From Paramecium tetraurelia (taxonomy: Eukaryota > Ciliophora > Oligohymenophorea > Peniculida > Parameciidae): a stretch of 64,000 bases of DNA. The stretch lies in contig NW_001799640.1 of NCBI RefSeq assembly GCF_000165425.1, positions 9,825 through 73,824 of the forward strand, read 5' to 3'. A program made the translations under genes and the position numbers. This document shows positions 49,519 through 62,788 of the stretch, piece after piece (position 1 is the first letter of the stretch; each line of letters opens with the position of its first letter). The notes beneath the pieces were generated by a model, which had not been told where the DNA came from, ran no database searches, and saw only the letters and a list, made by a program, of their open reading frames with translations.

Positions 49519-52500
49519 TCATTCTTTAAACTTAATGGGTCTTTTAATAGGTTAAATTACAATAAATTATTATCTTAGATAATAGTTTGTGTTATCTGAA
49601 ATTACAGGTGTCCCTTCCTTTTTGGCTGAGCATTGTTTTAATTTAGGGTATTTCTTAAAAAGGAACTTTATTTACATGTAACAATCGATAAGGATTTGTG
49701 TGCTCAACATAAGAATATACACTCCGATTTGAAAGTAAGAGATCCATTCGATAGTATCTTACGAGAAGTAGTTGAAGTTGTCTTGAACGTAGTAGATGAG
49801 GATAAAATTAAGAGAGATCAAAATTCCAAAATCTTGAATTATTGCTTTTGTTGTTTCCAAAGTGTTTTCACTAGGTTGGAGTACAATTGAAATGATGGCA
49901 GATATCATTTGAAGTGATGTCAATAGACCAATTTAATATAGAGCATTATTGAAAAACACCAACAGCGAAGCCATGAAAAGGATCTTCTTAAAGGGTTGAA
50001 GAAGAGCAGCTTACCGATTTTAAATGCCAATAATCTGAAATCCCTCAAACAAAGATCCATACTTCAGTTTATATTATATGGATTCAAATTGATACTTTTT
50101 AACCAGCATCGAATCACTTAATATAATGATTATCACTAATTAAGCCAAGATTATCAAATTCGCAAATAGATATTACAAAGTATCATTAAGGGTAATTTCT
50201 TAATGTTAAGTCCAACAATATACTGTTGTGAATATAGCAAAATTTAAATCTAGTAAACTAGACAAGTGAACTCTTAAAAGGATTTGAAAGAAAAAACTTC
50301 TTTCGTAAATGTTTGCTGTCTTGTTAATATAGTATAAAATTTAATAAACATACAATTTTATTTAACAAGGACCCAAACTTCTTGAATCAGATATCAAAAT
50401 TTAATCAAATAGGTATTTATGGTTTAATTTTGTAATCAGTCTGCATACAAAATAAATCAGAAATGGTAAACCATAGGTCACAAAAATCGAACTCAGATTT
50501 AACAGTAGATTCTCTTAAACATCTCGTTCTACTAATAATGGGTAATTGTGATAATTCTCGTTCTCTCCAATTTAAATAAAAGAAATAGGCATCAAATCAT
50601 TTAAAAAATCCATTTAAACAAATTTAAATATCGCCAAAAATTCAAGATGTAAATAGGGAAACTTAACATTGATGTAGGCCAAATACGAAAATAATTAGAG
50701 CATGTCCAATGTGTTCCAATAGAATTCAAGACTCTACATCAGTAATCCAATAATAGCTGCTCCTCCTAAAGTAGCCAAGAAAAATAAACCGACTTTCTTT
50801 GATGTTGCTGCTGTAGTCATTTGCAATTAAGACACTTTATAGAAATCTCCAAGTTAATACTCTAAAAATTGAGTTGACAATTGTTGTCCCTCTGAATCAG
50901 AAGGTAAGTAATTAGTAAAAGTGATTTAATAAATCATGTTCTATTATGATTCATACAAATTAATATTTAAAGTAATTTGAGAAGTGGATTAGTTGTAATT
51001 AACATCATATCCAAATTCAATGAAATAATTCGTTTAATTCATACCTTTAATTTCTTGTAGCCAAAGTTATTACGCTTTAATCTAATCAATTTGCATAATT
51101 TTATTAATTTTAATTACTCCAAATCTATTAGATTGATAAATACTAATAGGATCCTCAAAGGTAATGGTTGCTATAGGGGGATCAGCAATATCGCACTTGC
51201 TTTAAGTGCTATTATTAGAACTACAAACCCAATGTTATTCAAGTTTGCAATTAGAGGAACAACCATCTCCATCAACAGTGTTTCCATCATCGCATTGCTC
51301 TGTTAATCTTATCATACCATCCCCACATTTTGAAATACAGTTACCAAATTCGAGATACAAGCCTTGAGTATCCTCGCACAATTGGCAATCTTCCGTTTAA
51401 AATGTTTCAAATAAACAAGATTTACATTATTTTTTAGAAGGTCCTGAACATTCTTTACAATGAAGACTATCAAAATTAATATGAATAAAATTACTCGCAA
51501 GGAGAGCATTAATTTTTATTTAAGAAGTATCCTGATTTGCATTGAAAACATAATTCAATATTTGGACATGATTTACAATTAACATCTGCACATTGAATAC
51601 ATGATGAATAGTTGATAAGTGGACTTAATTAAAGATTTTAAATTAATGTACATTGATAGCCTTCTTCAACTTTACATTGAGAATTACAGCCATCTCTATT
51701 AGTCTTATTCCAATCATCACATTGCTCATAGGGTTATTTGATACCATCACCACAATAATTAGTTTGGCACTCAACAACTTCTTAAACACAAACATTGCAT
51801 GTATTATTTTCATAATAATATCCTTTTTTACAAAGGCATGAAGTATTTGATTGAATGAAATTTCGAGTTAAATCACAAGTCAAACAATCATTCTCATTAG
51901 ATCCATTACAGGTTTTACATTTAACATTACATTTAATACACACTTCATTATTATTTTCATAATAGCCCTCATTACACTAGCATTCGCTGGTAGATCTGTT
52001 TGATGAGCATAAAAGACAATTCGTAGCACTTAGTTCACAAGTCTAGCATTTCTTACTACATTTTAGGCAATCTAAATTGGAACTTTCGTAATATCCATCT
52101 GGACAAATGCAACTAGGTGAATTGATTCGAAGAGTAGCACATTAAATGCAAGTGGAAGCATTAGTTTCACAAGTAAAACAGCGTTTTGAACAATTTTCAC
52201 ATGGTTGTGATTAAGATACCTCATAGGTACCTTCTGGACAGACACATTTAAAAGGAAGAATTCTATTGAAATTACATTTTGTGCAATAGTCTGATTAATA
52301 TTTGCATTGATAGCATTGTGTTTGACAATTACTACACGAATTGGAGGATTGATCAAAATAATATCCAGTATTACATTGACAAGTGTTATCAGTATCAATA
52401 ATCAAAGGAGATATGCAAGTAGAACACTGATTATTAGAACAAAGGACACAATGTTAATTGCAAGATACGCACACTTGATCAATAAGTTAAAATCCATTAA

Positions 52501-54860
52501 CGCAAGAGCAGGATGGAGGATTAATGTAATTTGTAGAACATTCAATGCAATTAGTTGAAATGATTGAACAAGTCTTGCATTTTCTATGACAGGCTATAGG
52601 TATATAAATAAATTATTTACGTAAACATTTAGAATTCTACATGAAATAACCATCTAAACATTAGCAAGTGTCTATATTGGCAAAGTTAGTTATATTGCAA
52701 TTTTCAAAATCATATGTTTTCGTAATAACAGAATTATAATCTATTACAACTTAATTAGCTGTTACTGATATTAATACACAAATTTTATTTTACTCATCAT
52801 AGCCACTCAAACAATCACAATTGTTTGATGAATCTCTGTTACCAGAACAGATTGTACAAGAAGTAGAGGAAGCACATTTAAAACATTTATAATTACATTC
52901 TAAGAAGTTATTTATCTAATTTACATTCACAGATCATTGAGCCATTATCAAAATATCCATCTTAACATGGACAATTGCTAGCCAAATTGTTCAGTCTAAA
53001 AGTACCTGATAAAGCACACGCTTAACATTGATATGCGGATGATATAAATTAACAATTTCCACAATATACTCCACAAGCAATGTTGGTTGGTTAACAAATA
53101 GGGATTCCAAAATCATAATATCCCATATCACAAACACATTAATTAGATCCATCTAAAGTTCTATGGCTGTAATTACAATCTGTACAATGTGTACTACTGC
53201 CTGTACATTATCGACAGGAGTAATGGCATGGAAAACAATTGTATGTTCCATCCATATAATATCCTAAATTACATACACACGTTCCACTAACATAAGCATT
53301 ATTTTTGCATAGATTGCATTAAGTATTACTTGATCCATAACATCTTCTACAACTTAGATGGCAAACTGATGAACAACCTGCTCCATAAAACCCATCCGGA
53401 CAAGTAGGGCCACTCACACATGTAGATCCTGATAATTCTTATCCAGAAGGACAGGAACAAATTCCACCAACAACTACAAAAGGGCTATTACAAGAAGTGC
53501 ACAAAGTTTTGTCAGTTCGATCACATCCTTTACAATTGGGATCGCATGATAAGTTACAATTTGCACCTGTCTTTCCTTATTAACAACTTGTACATGCCTA
53601 TGTACCATCACAAGTTGAACAATTCGGGTTGAAACATTCTAATTATTATTGAATTCATACAAACACATGGTGCTACACAGCAATTATTAGGATCGAATAT
53701 ACACCTATTTCCACATGCAGTATCGCATATACTACATGAATTGCCATTCCAAACAAATCCTAAATCGCATAAACACATATTAGAATCAGGTTACAATGTT
53801 GCAAATGCATAACAAGTTAAACAATTAAATTCTCCAGAATTGCTGCAAGTCTAACACGTAGGATGACATTCTTAAATTATTTAGACAATCCTTACTAAAG
53901 CAAAATGAAGTGTTTGGTACTAATTAAGGTTGGTAATATCCATATGGACAGTCGCAAGAGCTTCCACTTTTATTATTATAACAGCTCAAACAATCATTAT
54001 TGGTTGGTCCAGAGCATGTTTTACAATTTATATCGCATTCTTAATTTATCAATTAATTTTACAATAGCAATTATTATCAATTGATCTGTAGTATCCATCC
54101 TTACATATACAAATGTTAGATTATAAAAGAGTATACTATTCTTAGTTGCATTTCACGCAATTTGAATTCAAAGATCCATTACATTTTGAGCAAGTAGGAT
54201 GGCAATCTATTTAAAATATTTTATTTTTTAAACCTTCACATTGATAATTAACATAATTAAAAAATTAATGTTCTCCGCATTTGCATTCATTTCCAAATAA
54301 AAACATTGAGTTTTTACAGCTTAGACAATCTTGATTCTATTTTCCTTAACAATTTAGGCAAGGAAAACGACATCCTATTTTCACTTAATAGATATACGCT
54401 AACAAAATAGTTCATTATTCTCATCATAATAATTCGCTTAACACTTGCAAATTGAATTCTCTAAAAATCGATTACCATCACTCAAACATTCTAAACAACT
54501 AGAAGAACCGCTAGAAGAGCATTTCTAACATGAATAGTGGCAATCTACATCATATTTGTGAATATTCACCTTCGCATACGTCATTATTCAAAAATTGGTA
54601 TGTCTAACATTACTCATTATCCTGTAAATTTCTAATAACCTAAAAATTCTATAAGATCTGATGACCTTTAAGCTTATAAGGTAAACTCACAAAGATTATC
54701 CACATAAGTTACATCAGGTTCATTTATCAGAATATTTAACAAATTCTTTTATTATATCTTTAAAACTTCATATTAATAATGATGTAATCAAATTAACCCT
54801 GTATTACTATTATTTCTGTTAATATTTCAAATTAGATTTATTCTTTTGATTTTCTTAATT
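49519..54860 (-). CDS. Large cysteine-rich repeat membrane protein
   Basis: The minus strand carries well over 20 furin/EGF-like Cys-rich repeats, such as CPDGFYGAGCSSVCHLSC, CVCNLGYYMDGTYNC and ECLSDGNRFLENSICKC, across about 54550-51000. About seven hydrophobic segments follow (for example KKVGLFFLATLGGAAIIGLL and MASLLVFFNNALYQIGLL), with a cytoplasmic tail ending KRPIKFKE and TGA at 49519. Several 22-30-nt introns are needed; one at about 54556-54580 joins DVCE to DCHYSC. The N-terminal 300 nt are unresolved and the start given is approximate. It has the same layout as the 5.7-14.3 kb protein but lacks its long beta-helix. Likely a cell-surface receptor or adhesin-like protein; the ligand is unknown. 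Confidence 0.85.
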
Positions 54861-55663
54861 TTTCTAATCTCCATTTTATATCATCCTATGAATTAAACTA
54901 CAAGGAATAATGTTTAGATATTTCAATAAGTTATTTTTTGTTGATTTTTCATAAACTTGCCTTCATACTATGTAATCTTTGGGGTAAATAAAATAATAAT
55001 AAATATATACTTTTTTCATTTATTCAACTTTATATACCATCAATAATTAAAGTATTGAAAATATTTAAATTGATAACAATTTATTAATTTCTGTATTAAT
55101 TTTCTATGCAAATATGAAAAAAATCTAATCTAAAACCTCAATAAACTAGTATGCAAACCAAATAATACTTTTGATATAAACTTTTCACTCTTTGTTAAAT
55201 TTGAAAATAAAACTTTAATGTATGTTTATCTTAGAAATTACAAATCTTTTAGCTTAAACAATATTGTGAATAGTAGTAATGTAAATAGAATTCATTTTAA
55301 AAATTGATTGTAATATCTTAATGTCTTTATAAATCCCTCTGTTCTTCCATCGTCCTGATTGAATTTTTTGTTTTCTTTTTCAAAAATATTGTTGACATCA
55401 TATTGTAAATATATTGTTTATTTAATTTTTTAATCAAACCACTTGTTATGTATGTAAAATATGATGATTCAATGAACAATTTATACTCATGATTTGCATC
55501 AGATGTTGATGGAGGGAAATTCTGAAGTTTGTTATAAAATGACTAGAATGATCATTTGTGTTTTAGTGATTTGGAATTGAAATAAGATGCATTAACTGTT
55601 TAATAAATGGAAAATTGCTTAGGTGTTTTATAAAAAGCATTTAATAAAAAAATCAAAATTAAT
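54861..55663. other. Intergenic region between divergent genes
   Basis: AT-rich. The 5' end of the cysteine-rich gene may extend into 54860-55000. No other gene or repeat recognised. Confidence 0.5.
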
Positions 55664-58246
55664 ATGAACGTAGAGGAGAGACCTGGAACATCGTTTACGT
55701 CGAAGAGACAGGTTCAGACTGAGCAGAGGAAGAGATAGCAAATGAATTTGGGCACTTTGGAGACTGAGGATAAAAGTGTAAGCTTCTTGGTACTTATTGT
55801 AGACAGGAATGAAAATGAGACCAATTACTCAAGACCAGCAGAGAAACAGTTTGCAATAGAAGAGATAGAAGATGATTCCTTAGGCAATTTTATACGACAG
55901 GGAATCTTTGTATGAGGAAGTTATTAATGCAAAATAAATCAATAACAACTTGGCGAGAGAGAACCAGGCTCTACATACCAAAATAAAAATGATGGATGTA
56001 AAATTGATTAAGACTTCTAGGAAGAATTACAAAGAATGGTTAGAGCAACTCCGATAAGCGAGCAAGTGGTCAACAACATGGAATCATTTTATTAGGATTG
56101 CAAGCCTTCGAAGCAGCATCTGATTATGGATCTAAAGAAACAACTGAGGAGATTGCAAGAGGAATCGATCAAAAAGGATCAGCAAATACAATTTCTGTAA
56201 AAAAATACAAAAGCAATGAAAATAAAAGAACTGGAAATCGAATTAATGTCCTATCAGCAAGAAGCACAGAGATTAAAGGCTTTGATCGGAATGAAATATA
56301 ATGATTCCGATAATGATCTTCTCAGATTGAGAGCTGATTATAAGCTATTGGAGGATGAATTAAAACAATTGAAAGTCAAATGCAAAGAATCTGAATCAAA
56401 AGCTACCATGTATTATAATGAAAAACTTAAAAAGGATAAATTGAATCAATATTTAAAAAATCAGATTGAAAGTTTAAAATTTAAAGATCCAGAATATAAG
56501 AAACAGAACAAAATTACTGAAAATGAATAGTAATTGAAATAAGATATTGAGTACTAAATCATCCCTATATTGCTAGTTAAAAGTAAGTTTAAATAGACAC
56601 ATTGATAAGTAGTTTGAAAGCCAAAGATGCTCAATATGCAGAATTGGATAAGAGAATGAAAGAGTTGGAGAGAGAGCAGCAGCAGATAATTGATTAATTA
56701 GAGAGAGACAGATAATAATTGAGAGAATAATATAATTCTCTTAAAGAAGAAGTTGCAATGCAATCAGGCAGAAGGTATAAAAGGCTTTGATGTTTTAATA
56801 GGAGAACTGTTTAAAATAATAGTTTTTTTGAGAATAAACTTGAAATTCTACCTGAAGGTCCAGAGATTACAGATCAAAAAAAGAAATTGTTGCCTTGTGT
56901 GACTAAGGATGACGTAAATTTGATATGCAAATCGATCAAATTCAAACTGAAAGCTATGAAAGTGCCTTTTGAGAAGATCGACAATGTAATGGTATTTTGA
57001 ATACATTAGTTTATTCATGGGGATGCTCACTCAGTTATCAGAATTGAGGAATTAAATGATATGTTGTAGGATGAACCTTTCTTGTTAAATGAAGCCGATA
57101 GTCTTAAGGTGGCGAGATACTTGATTGAAGATAACGATGATAGATTTGTTGAGTTTAGCATGTTAACTGAAGGTTTAATAGCAAGAGCCAAGAGTATACT
57201 AAAGAATTTGATTGGAAAATACACACTTTTAGAAGTAAAAAATTGAAATGAACCATAGAAAAGTGATGAAGATTAGCTATTCTTTGAAATTGGATCTGTT
57301 CTATCGAAATATAGAATCTCTTTAGAGGATTTCATCTTGAGATCAAAGAAGAAACAAGAGTTTTGTACAGTGGAGGATCTTGAGGAGGCTCTTAAGTTCG
57401 TTGAATAAACCTTTAATTCTACTTAATACGAATTTTTACTATTGAAGAATTATGAATTAACACAAGAATTAATTCAGATTAATTACAAAAAATTGTTTGA
57501 GTTGTTCTATGTTGGTAAAATGACTATTTATATTTTTATTAGATTTATAAGTTCAACACAAAACAAAAAGTGAAAGTGATTTACCAAAAGAATAAGTTAA
57601 GATTACAACACATTAGGAATAAAATCATAATGAAAACAACGATTTGTAGATATAGAAATAAAAATAAAAGTAAGAAGAACTCTAATAATAATAATTAAAG
57701 AAATAAAAAGAGGAAGAGGAACAAAGAAGATTGTTATAATTATAATAGGAGCAGGAAAGGTAGAGATAATTTGAATTGGAAAGGGAGGAGGAAGAATAGA
57801 GAAGATTAGAATAATAATGGAAGGAAGAGGAAGAGGAGAGAAAGAGGTAGGAAGAGGAAGAAAGAGTGAAGTAGGAGAATGAAGCGAAAAGGTAAAAATT
57901 ATTAGAAGACACGAGAAAGTAATAAGAAGAGGAGGAGAATTTGAGAAAGCATCAAGAAGAACAAAGACAATAACAAAAGGCAGAAGAGGAAAGATTGCAT
58001 AAATTAAGGGAGGAGGAAAAGAGATTACATTAGGAGCAATTAGAGAAATAGAAATTGGAGGAAGAATAGAAGAAATTAGAAGAAGAATATGAATAATAAG
58101 CTGAGTTTGACAAAGAATAGAATGGATAGGATAACAATGAAGAGTATAATGACCAATAGTTTGACTAGTAGCAATCGGAGAAATAAATTAGTGAAGCATA
58201 AAATAAGAGCTAGAAAGATTATGAGGAGGAGGAATTTGAATAATGA
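55664..58246 (+). CDS. Long coiled-coil protein with central EF-hand-like region and Q/E/R-rich tail
   Basis: Seven introns (55778-55802, 55998-56020, 56551-56576, 56775-56801, 56986-57009, 57235-57258, 57515-57542) give exactly 802 codons (801 aa). A polar N-terminus contains LYDRESLYEEVINAKQ; extended coiled coil runs to about 340 (KIKELEIELMSYQQEAQRLK). A folded region of about 200 residues follows, with EF-hand-like helix-loop-helix units (IRIEELNDMLQDEPFLLNEA, RYLIEDNDDRFVEFSML). Then about 230 residues of single alpha-helix-type Glu/Arg/Gln repeats. The tail's Gln are mostly TAA/TAG codons, so the DNA there is a long purine-rich tract. The design suits a cortical, basal-body or axonemal structural protein; family not identified. 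Confidence 0.9.
57640..58080 (+). repeat. Purine-rich (A/G) strand-asymmetric tract
   Basis: The plus strand is almost all A and G here, with T arising mainly inside TAA/TAG/TTG/TTA codons. It codes for the Q/E/R-rich helical tail of the surrounding gene. Repeated GAG-GAA-GAA and AGA-GGA units make it internally repetitive, though no exact long period was found. Confidence 0.7.
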
Positions 58247-58283
58247 AACATATTAATTATCCAATTATTAATATATATAAATA

Positions 58284-59186
58284 ATGAAAATAGTTGTTAA
58301 ATATTTCTACACCATTTGTTAATAAGAATAAAGAAAAGAAACCATCCGATAAATGATTGCTGAATACTTTGATGACAATATTGAATTTGATAAAGAAATC
58401 TTCAAGGATTATTAAGAGTTTTTGCAATTCATTTTCCCATTTCGACCAAAGAGTCTAAACAAATTAGGAGAAACAAAGAATACGAAAATGTGTAACATTC
58501 TAATCTCAGAACTAATTGAGACCTAATAAATAATGGATACTATGTTATTTGAGTTGAGAAAAGATTTAAGTTAATCAGACATCCTCAATATGTATAAGGA
58601 AATTGATTCAACATCCGATGGCTTTATAGACGTAATCAAATTAAAAAAGTACTTATCTTAATAATTTAACTATCAAACTTCAAATGATGATTTGATTTAT
58701 ATTTTTCGAAGAATGGACAAAGATGAGGATGGATTTATCAGCATGGCAGAATTCATAGATGAATTTACATCTGAGAATTAGTAGATCTCCTAGATGTCAA
58801 CTATGGCATAAACGAGATGGCAATCACAAGCTTCATCCTAAACATAGTTTGTGCCTCCATACTCTGATGATTGTAGAGAATTGGCAATATTCATTAATAA
58901 ATTGCAAAATATTAAAGTTATTGATGAAGAGGAACTACTTAAGTTGAAAAGATAATTCATAAAATAAAAAAAGCAATCTTTCCTAAATCTATTTGAAGAC
59001 ATTGCACATTCTATTTATTTAGATAAGCGTGATCTTCTAAATTTATTATCATAGTAATAATTTTGTTATATTTATAGTTTTAAAGTAGGTGTGAACAGTG
59101 ACTTAGAAAGGATATGCAAATTGTTCAACAAGGATAATCCAAATGAAATAGATTTTCAGGATTTTCTAAAATTTTTTACTTTTTGA
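58284..59186 (+). CDS. EF-hand calcium-binding protein
   Basis: An open frame of exactly 301 codons (300 aa). A 24-nt stopless GTAATA...TATAG segment near 59052-59075 may be an intron. Two central EF-hands: DSTSDGFIDVIK, whose position 12 is Lys instead of Glu and is probably weak, and DKDEDGFISMAE, which is canonical. A Ser/Gln-rich linker (MSTMAQTRWQSQASS) and a second, degenerate helix-loop-helix half follow (NKDNPNEIDFQDFLKFF). No kinase domain is present, so it is a calcium sensor or adaptor rather than a CDPK. It lies 37 bp downstream of the coiled-coil gene on the same strand. Confidence 0.88.
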
Positions 59187-59242
59187 TTATAAATAAACCT
59201 TTTTCATTTTGGGATTAGTATAAATTAGATTCATAAATATAA

Positions 59243-59725
59243 ATGTAAAATAATCAAGGCGCAGCCACTTAAGAGTAATCTATTAACTAAGAGAATAAGT
59301 AGGAAACAAGATTATGCAATATATGCTTGACTTTCTTTGGAACGGCAGCCACTTAATTTTATTGTTCTAAATGTTACTAGTAATCATTTTAATGATTATT
59401 TCATTTAGAACCATACTAAAGGAAACCAGTTCAGAAACCAAGTAACAAAAATAGGTTGTGTAAGAAATAAAATAGCAAGATGAGGTAATAAAGATGAAAG
59501 TAAAAATAATAATTTAGACTATATCAGGAAAACCCCTCGAAATGCAAGGTTTGTAAAAGAAAATTGGGAATATCTGGCATATAATGCAAATGTGAAGCAT
59601 ATTTTTGCAATAAGCATCGTTTGCCAGAGGAGCATTAATGCACATTTGATCATGCAGAAAAGGCTAAATAATTACTTATTAAAAATAATCCATTTGTTAA
59701 TATCAAAAAGCTGGAAGAATTGTGA
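59243..59725 (+). CDS. A20/AN1 zinc-finger (stress-associated) protein
   Basis: Introns at 59380-59408 and 59500-59527 (CAG 3' end) give exactly 142 codons (141 aa). The A20-type finger is CNICLTFFGTAATQFYCSKC (Cx2Cx14Cx2C). After a Gln/Lys-rich linker comes an AN1 finger, KCKVCKRKLGISGIQCKC, then YFCNKHRLPEEHQC and FDH, supplying the full CxxC, CxC, CxxH, HxC zinc set. This two-finger layout is that of ZFAND5/6 and plant SAP proteins, which bind ubiquitin and help stress responses and proteasomal degradation. The ubiquitin role here is inferred from family. Confidence 0.93.
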
Positions 59726-60196
59726 TAATTTGCCTTATTTAATAAGTTCTTATCATATTTTACATTGAATTGAATTATATTAATATCGAAATCTATAAGC
59801 AAAATTATAAGATTAACTATATTTGATTTTATTTCTATTGATTATTCACTTTCTAAAAACTCCTTTTGTAATATTTAAATGTTCTTAATTTCTTTGTTAA
59901 GTCATGTGATCGTCAATCTCCAGAAAATAAATTATTTTGTGTATGTCAATAATAAGAAACTTAATAATTCAATAGTAAGATATTAAGGATAACATGAAGA
60001 CATATTAAATGCATTACCTTGATTGAATGGATTCATAGGAATAAAAATAATAATTTGATAAATTTAAGAATTAAACAGAATTCTTTAGTAGAGTTAAAAA
60101 ATAAATGTTTGTTGAATAAAATGAAGAAGTCAGTGTTTATTCACACTTACAGATTAAGAGCATAATTTACATATATATATTTATTTTGGAACTTAA
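59726..60196. other. Convergent intergenic region
   Basis: 471 bp between the ends of the zinc-finger gene (plus) and the kinase gene (minus). No gene, RNA or repeat recognised. Confidence 0.6.
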
Positions 60197-61324
60197 TCAG
60201 GTATTTAGCTTAGAATACCATAATGGGATTAATTTAGAATTTAGTTCTGGTTTAACGCTTAATTCCTGTTTGTTAAAGTCAAATAGATTTGGAAACTTGA
60301 CATTTGATTTAGCAAATTCTTCTTTTCTTAAGTCGTCAAAGTATGGATGCAAAAGAGCATCGATTGGTTGAATTCTAGCTTTGGGAGAGTAACTAAATAT
60401 TAAGAAGGATGAATTTTACGTGAGCATTTGTGTAATGAGATCTAAAAATAATTGATCTGGTTTATGTTTGGCCAATATTTTGGACCAAGGATTGCCCTTA
60501 ATCGTAGGTAATTTGACTTCAGCTTTGGCTGGATTCATCTGCTTGATGATATCAGGAGTTGGTGTTCCAAGAATCTTAATAATCTACAAAAGTTAGTCTT
60601 GGGCACTTTCTCCTGGGAAGATTGGTTCCAATATGACCATCTCAACAATAACACAACCGATGGACCACATGTCGATTTATGTAGTGTAATCGGTGGCTCC
60701 AAAAATTAATTCTGGCGCTCTGTAGTAGCGAGAGCAAATGTACGCAATGTTAGGTTCACCTACTACTAGCCTTTTGGCTGAGCCAAAATCACATATTTTA
60801 AGGACATTGGTTTCAAGGTTGATCAGGATGTTCTGGGGTTTTATGTCTCTATGGCATATTCCGATGGCTAGTTGGGATAAGTCTCAGTACCCTGCAGGTA
60901 GAGCAGCGCACGAAGCATTTGATAGCTGTAGAGCTTGAGTTATGTGGGTGGGATCGTTTGCTTCTGCTTGCGTATCTGACGTATCATCTTCGAAAGTGTC
61001 TCTGGTACGTATTCCATCACAAGATTAAGGTACACATCTTGAGGCTACAAAATCGATATAACGTTCACTATACATTCTCTCCAGGAGTAAAGAATGAGTG
61101 GCGTAACATAACCACACAGGGATGATTTAATTCTTAAATGATCAAATGCTCTCTGTTTTTGTATCTCCTATCCTAGTACACCTTCTTAATCGCAACCTTC
61201 TCCTTAGTCCTGTTATCAGTAGCCTAACTATTATTCAATCCGCACATACCAGGTGCACCATGCCAAATGTGCCTGTCCCAACCACTTGCTCAATTGTGAA
61301 GTCTTTCTCTGATTATTATAACAT
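60197..61324 (-). CDS. GSK3: GSK3-type serine/threonine kinase
   Basis: Introns at 61224-61249, 61045-61073, 60868-60890 and 60393-60419 give exactly 341 codons (340 aa). The P-loop is [13 protein letters not shown] and the ATP lysine lies in [17 protein letters not shown]. The catalytic loop is [13 protein letters not shown] and the activation segment starts [19 protein letters not shown] and continues [18 protein letters not shown], which is diagnostic for GSK3 (Tyr in YICSRYYR, Arg/Lys phosphate pocket). [29 protein letters not shown] and [22 protein letters not shown] complete the CMGC lobe. The N-terminus is very short ([13 protein letters not shown]), without the regulatory Ser9-type extension. 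Expected substrates are primed phosphoproteins; in ciliates a cilia-length role is plausible. Confidence 0.96.
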
Positions 61325-61763
61325 TTAATAATTTCATTTAAAATAGTTCATTAAGTGTTATGAAAATTATTTTTAAACATCTATTACGTAGAATCACCTA
61401 ATAATTCAGTGATCTTTCTATTTAATTGATATTTAAACTAACTTTCATTATTACCATCCTGAATCAATTTAATTATTCATTAATTCAAATTATTACTTCT
61501 ATAATTAAAATACTAATTCTATTAATATTATAATATCAAAGTCACTTAGTATCAAGTATAGTTCTAAATAAGACAATGCTGATTGATGATATTAAAATAT
61601 ATAAAGTCATCTTTTAGATAAAATTCCATAATTAAATTTGATAATTCCTTCCAGTAATTAATTAATATATCAATTAGAACATAATATAGTGAAATAATCA
61701 CTTTTGCTATTAAGAAATAAAATATATTAAAAATCAATTCTCAATAAAAATTAATATATAATT
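61325..61763. other. Intergenic region between tandem minus-strand genes
   Basis: About 440 bp of AT-rich sequence. It should contain the kinase promoter. No motif recognised. Confidence 0.55.
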
Positions 61764-62507
61764 TCAGGTATGTTTATAATTCATTTCGGTTTATTTCATT
61801 TTTCTTAATTTGAATTGAATCGGATTCCTGTGGAATGGTTTTTCCTAATTATATTATATTCGGTATTCCGTTCTCACTTAATCGCCTAAATTAAAAAAAT
61901 AAATTGCAAACCATTCATGTTTTCATGAGGAATCCAGCCAGATCCGTCAAATTACATGTGATTCTTCTAAAATCCAGAAGTCTTAGTTTAAGCTTGTGAG
62001 GTCTATAGATACCTATCGGTCTTACGAAATCTATTTTATTATAATTCATTTTTTATACGTTGGAGCAACAAGTTCCTAAGGCTTTTTGAAACCGTCTTGG
62101 TAGGAGGTAACCATTTTATTGATATGAGTGCAAGGATGATTTTTCAATAAGGTCTAACATCCATATTTATGAGAATAAGCTTCCTTGTGTACATCGATTA
62201 ATTCTTTTGGATCAAAATTAAATCCAGTTGAAGACAATCTATTGAATTTTCCTAACTTTTAGTCTGCGTATGATTTTCTGGCTACTTCTGAAAATCTCTC
62301 GCCATACAGATTCTCTGATTGCACATAAGGGACATAGCCTGCATATCCTGGCACTGCTGTACTTTTTGGTTCTTATGGAAACTAGATAGCATGAAGCAAT
62401 TCACATACTTGAGTGTAATGATTGATATAGCTTGTTCTATAGAAGTTGTTTTTAGACCATTCATGAAAAGTCTTTTCTTATATGGGAGGTTGAGATTTGC
62501 TAGCCAT
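61764..62507 (-). CDS. CIMIP2/FAM166-like ciliary microtubule inner protein
   Basis: Introns at 62382-62408, 62031-62058 and 61886-61911 (GTT start) give exactly 221 codons (220 aa), starting MASKSQPPIQEKTF. Two copies of the family's turn motif are present: VPGYAGYVPYVQSENLYGER near residue 50 and GSGWIPHENMNGDQVRTEY near 175. These match the PGYxGYVPxxxxExxxGxxF pattern of FAM166/CIMIP2 proteins, small binders inside axonemal doublet microtubules. Without the second intron an early stop would truncate the protein before the second motif, so the intron is well supported. No TM or signal. Confidence 0.85.
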
Positions 62508-62788
62508 TTTATTTATTAATTAATTTCATTAAATATCACATCAATAAAGCTTTTGATAATTCTTAAAGTATATGCATAATTATACCATAAGATTTTATTG
62601 GAAATTATCCATTAAAACCAGTTTAATAGGATTAAAAATGATTATTTCCATAACTAATCCTTCCTACCTTATAAGAGTTGAATAAGTATATGTGTATGTT
62701 ATTATAATATAATCATATCAGACAAGGTCTAATAAAAATAATGTGGAAATGATTTTAAAATAATTAAAATCTTTTTATAACAACAATA
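62508..62788. other. Divergent intergenic region
   Basis: 281 bp between the CIMIP2-like gene (minus) and the uS13 pseudogene (plus). No feature recognised. Confidence 0.5.
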
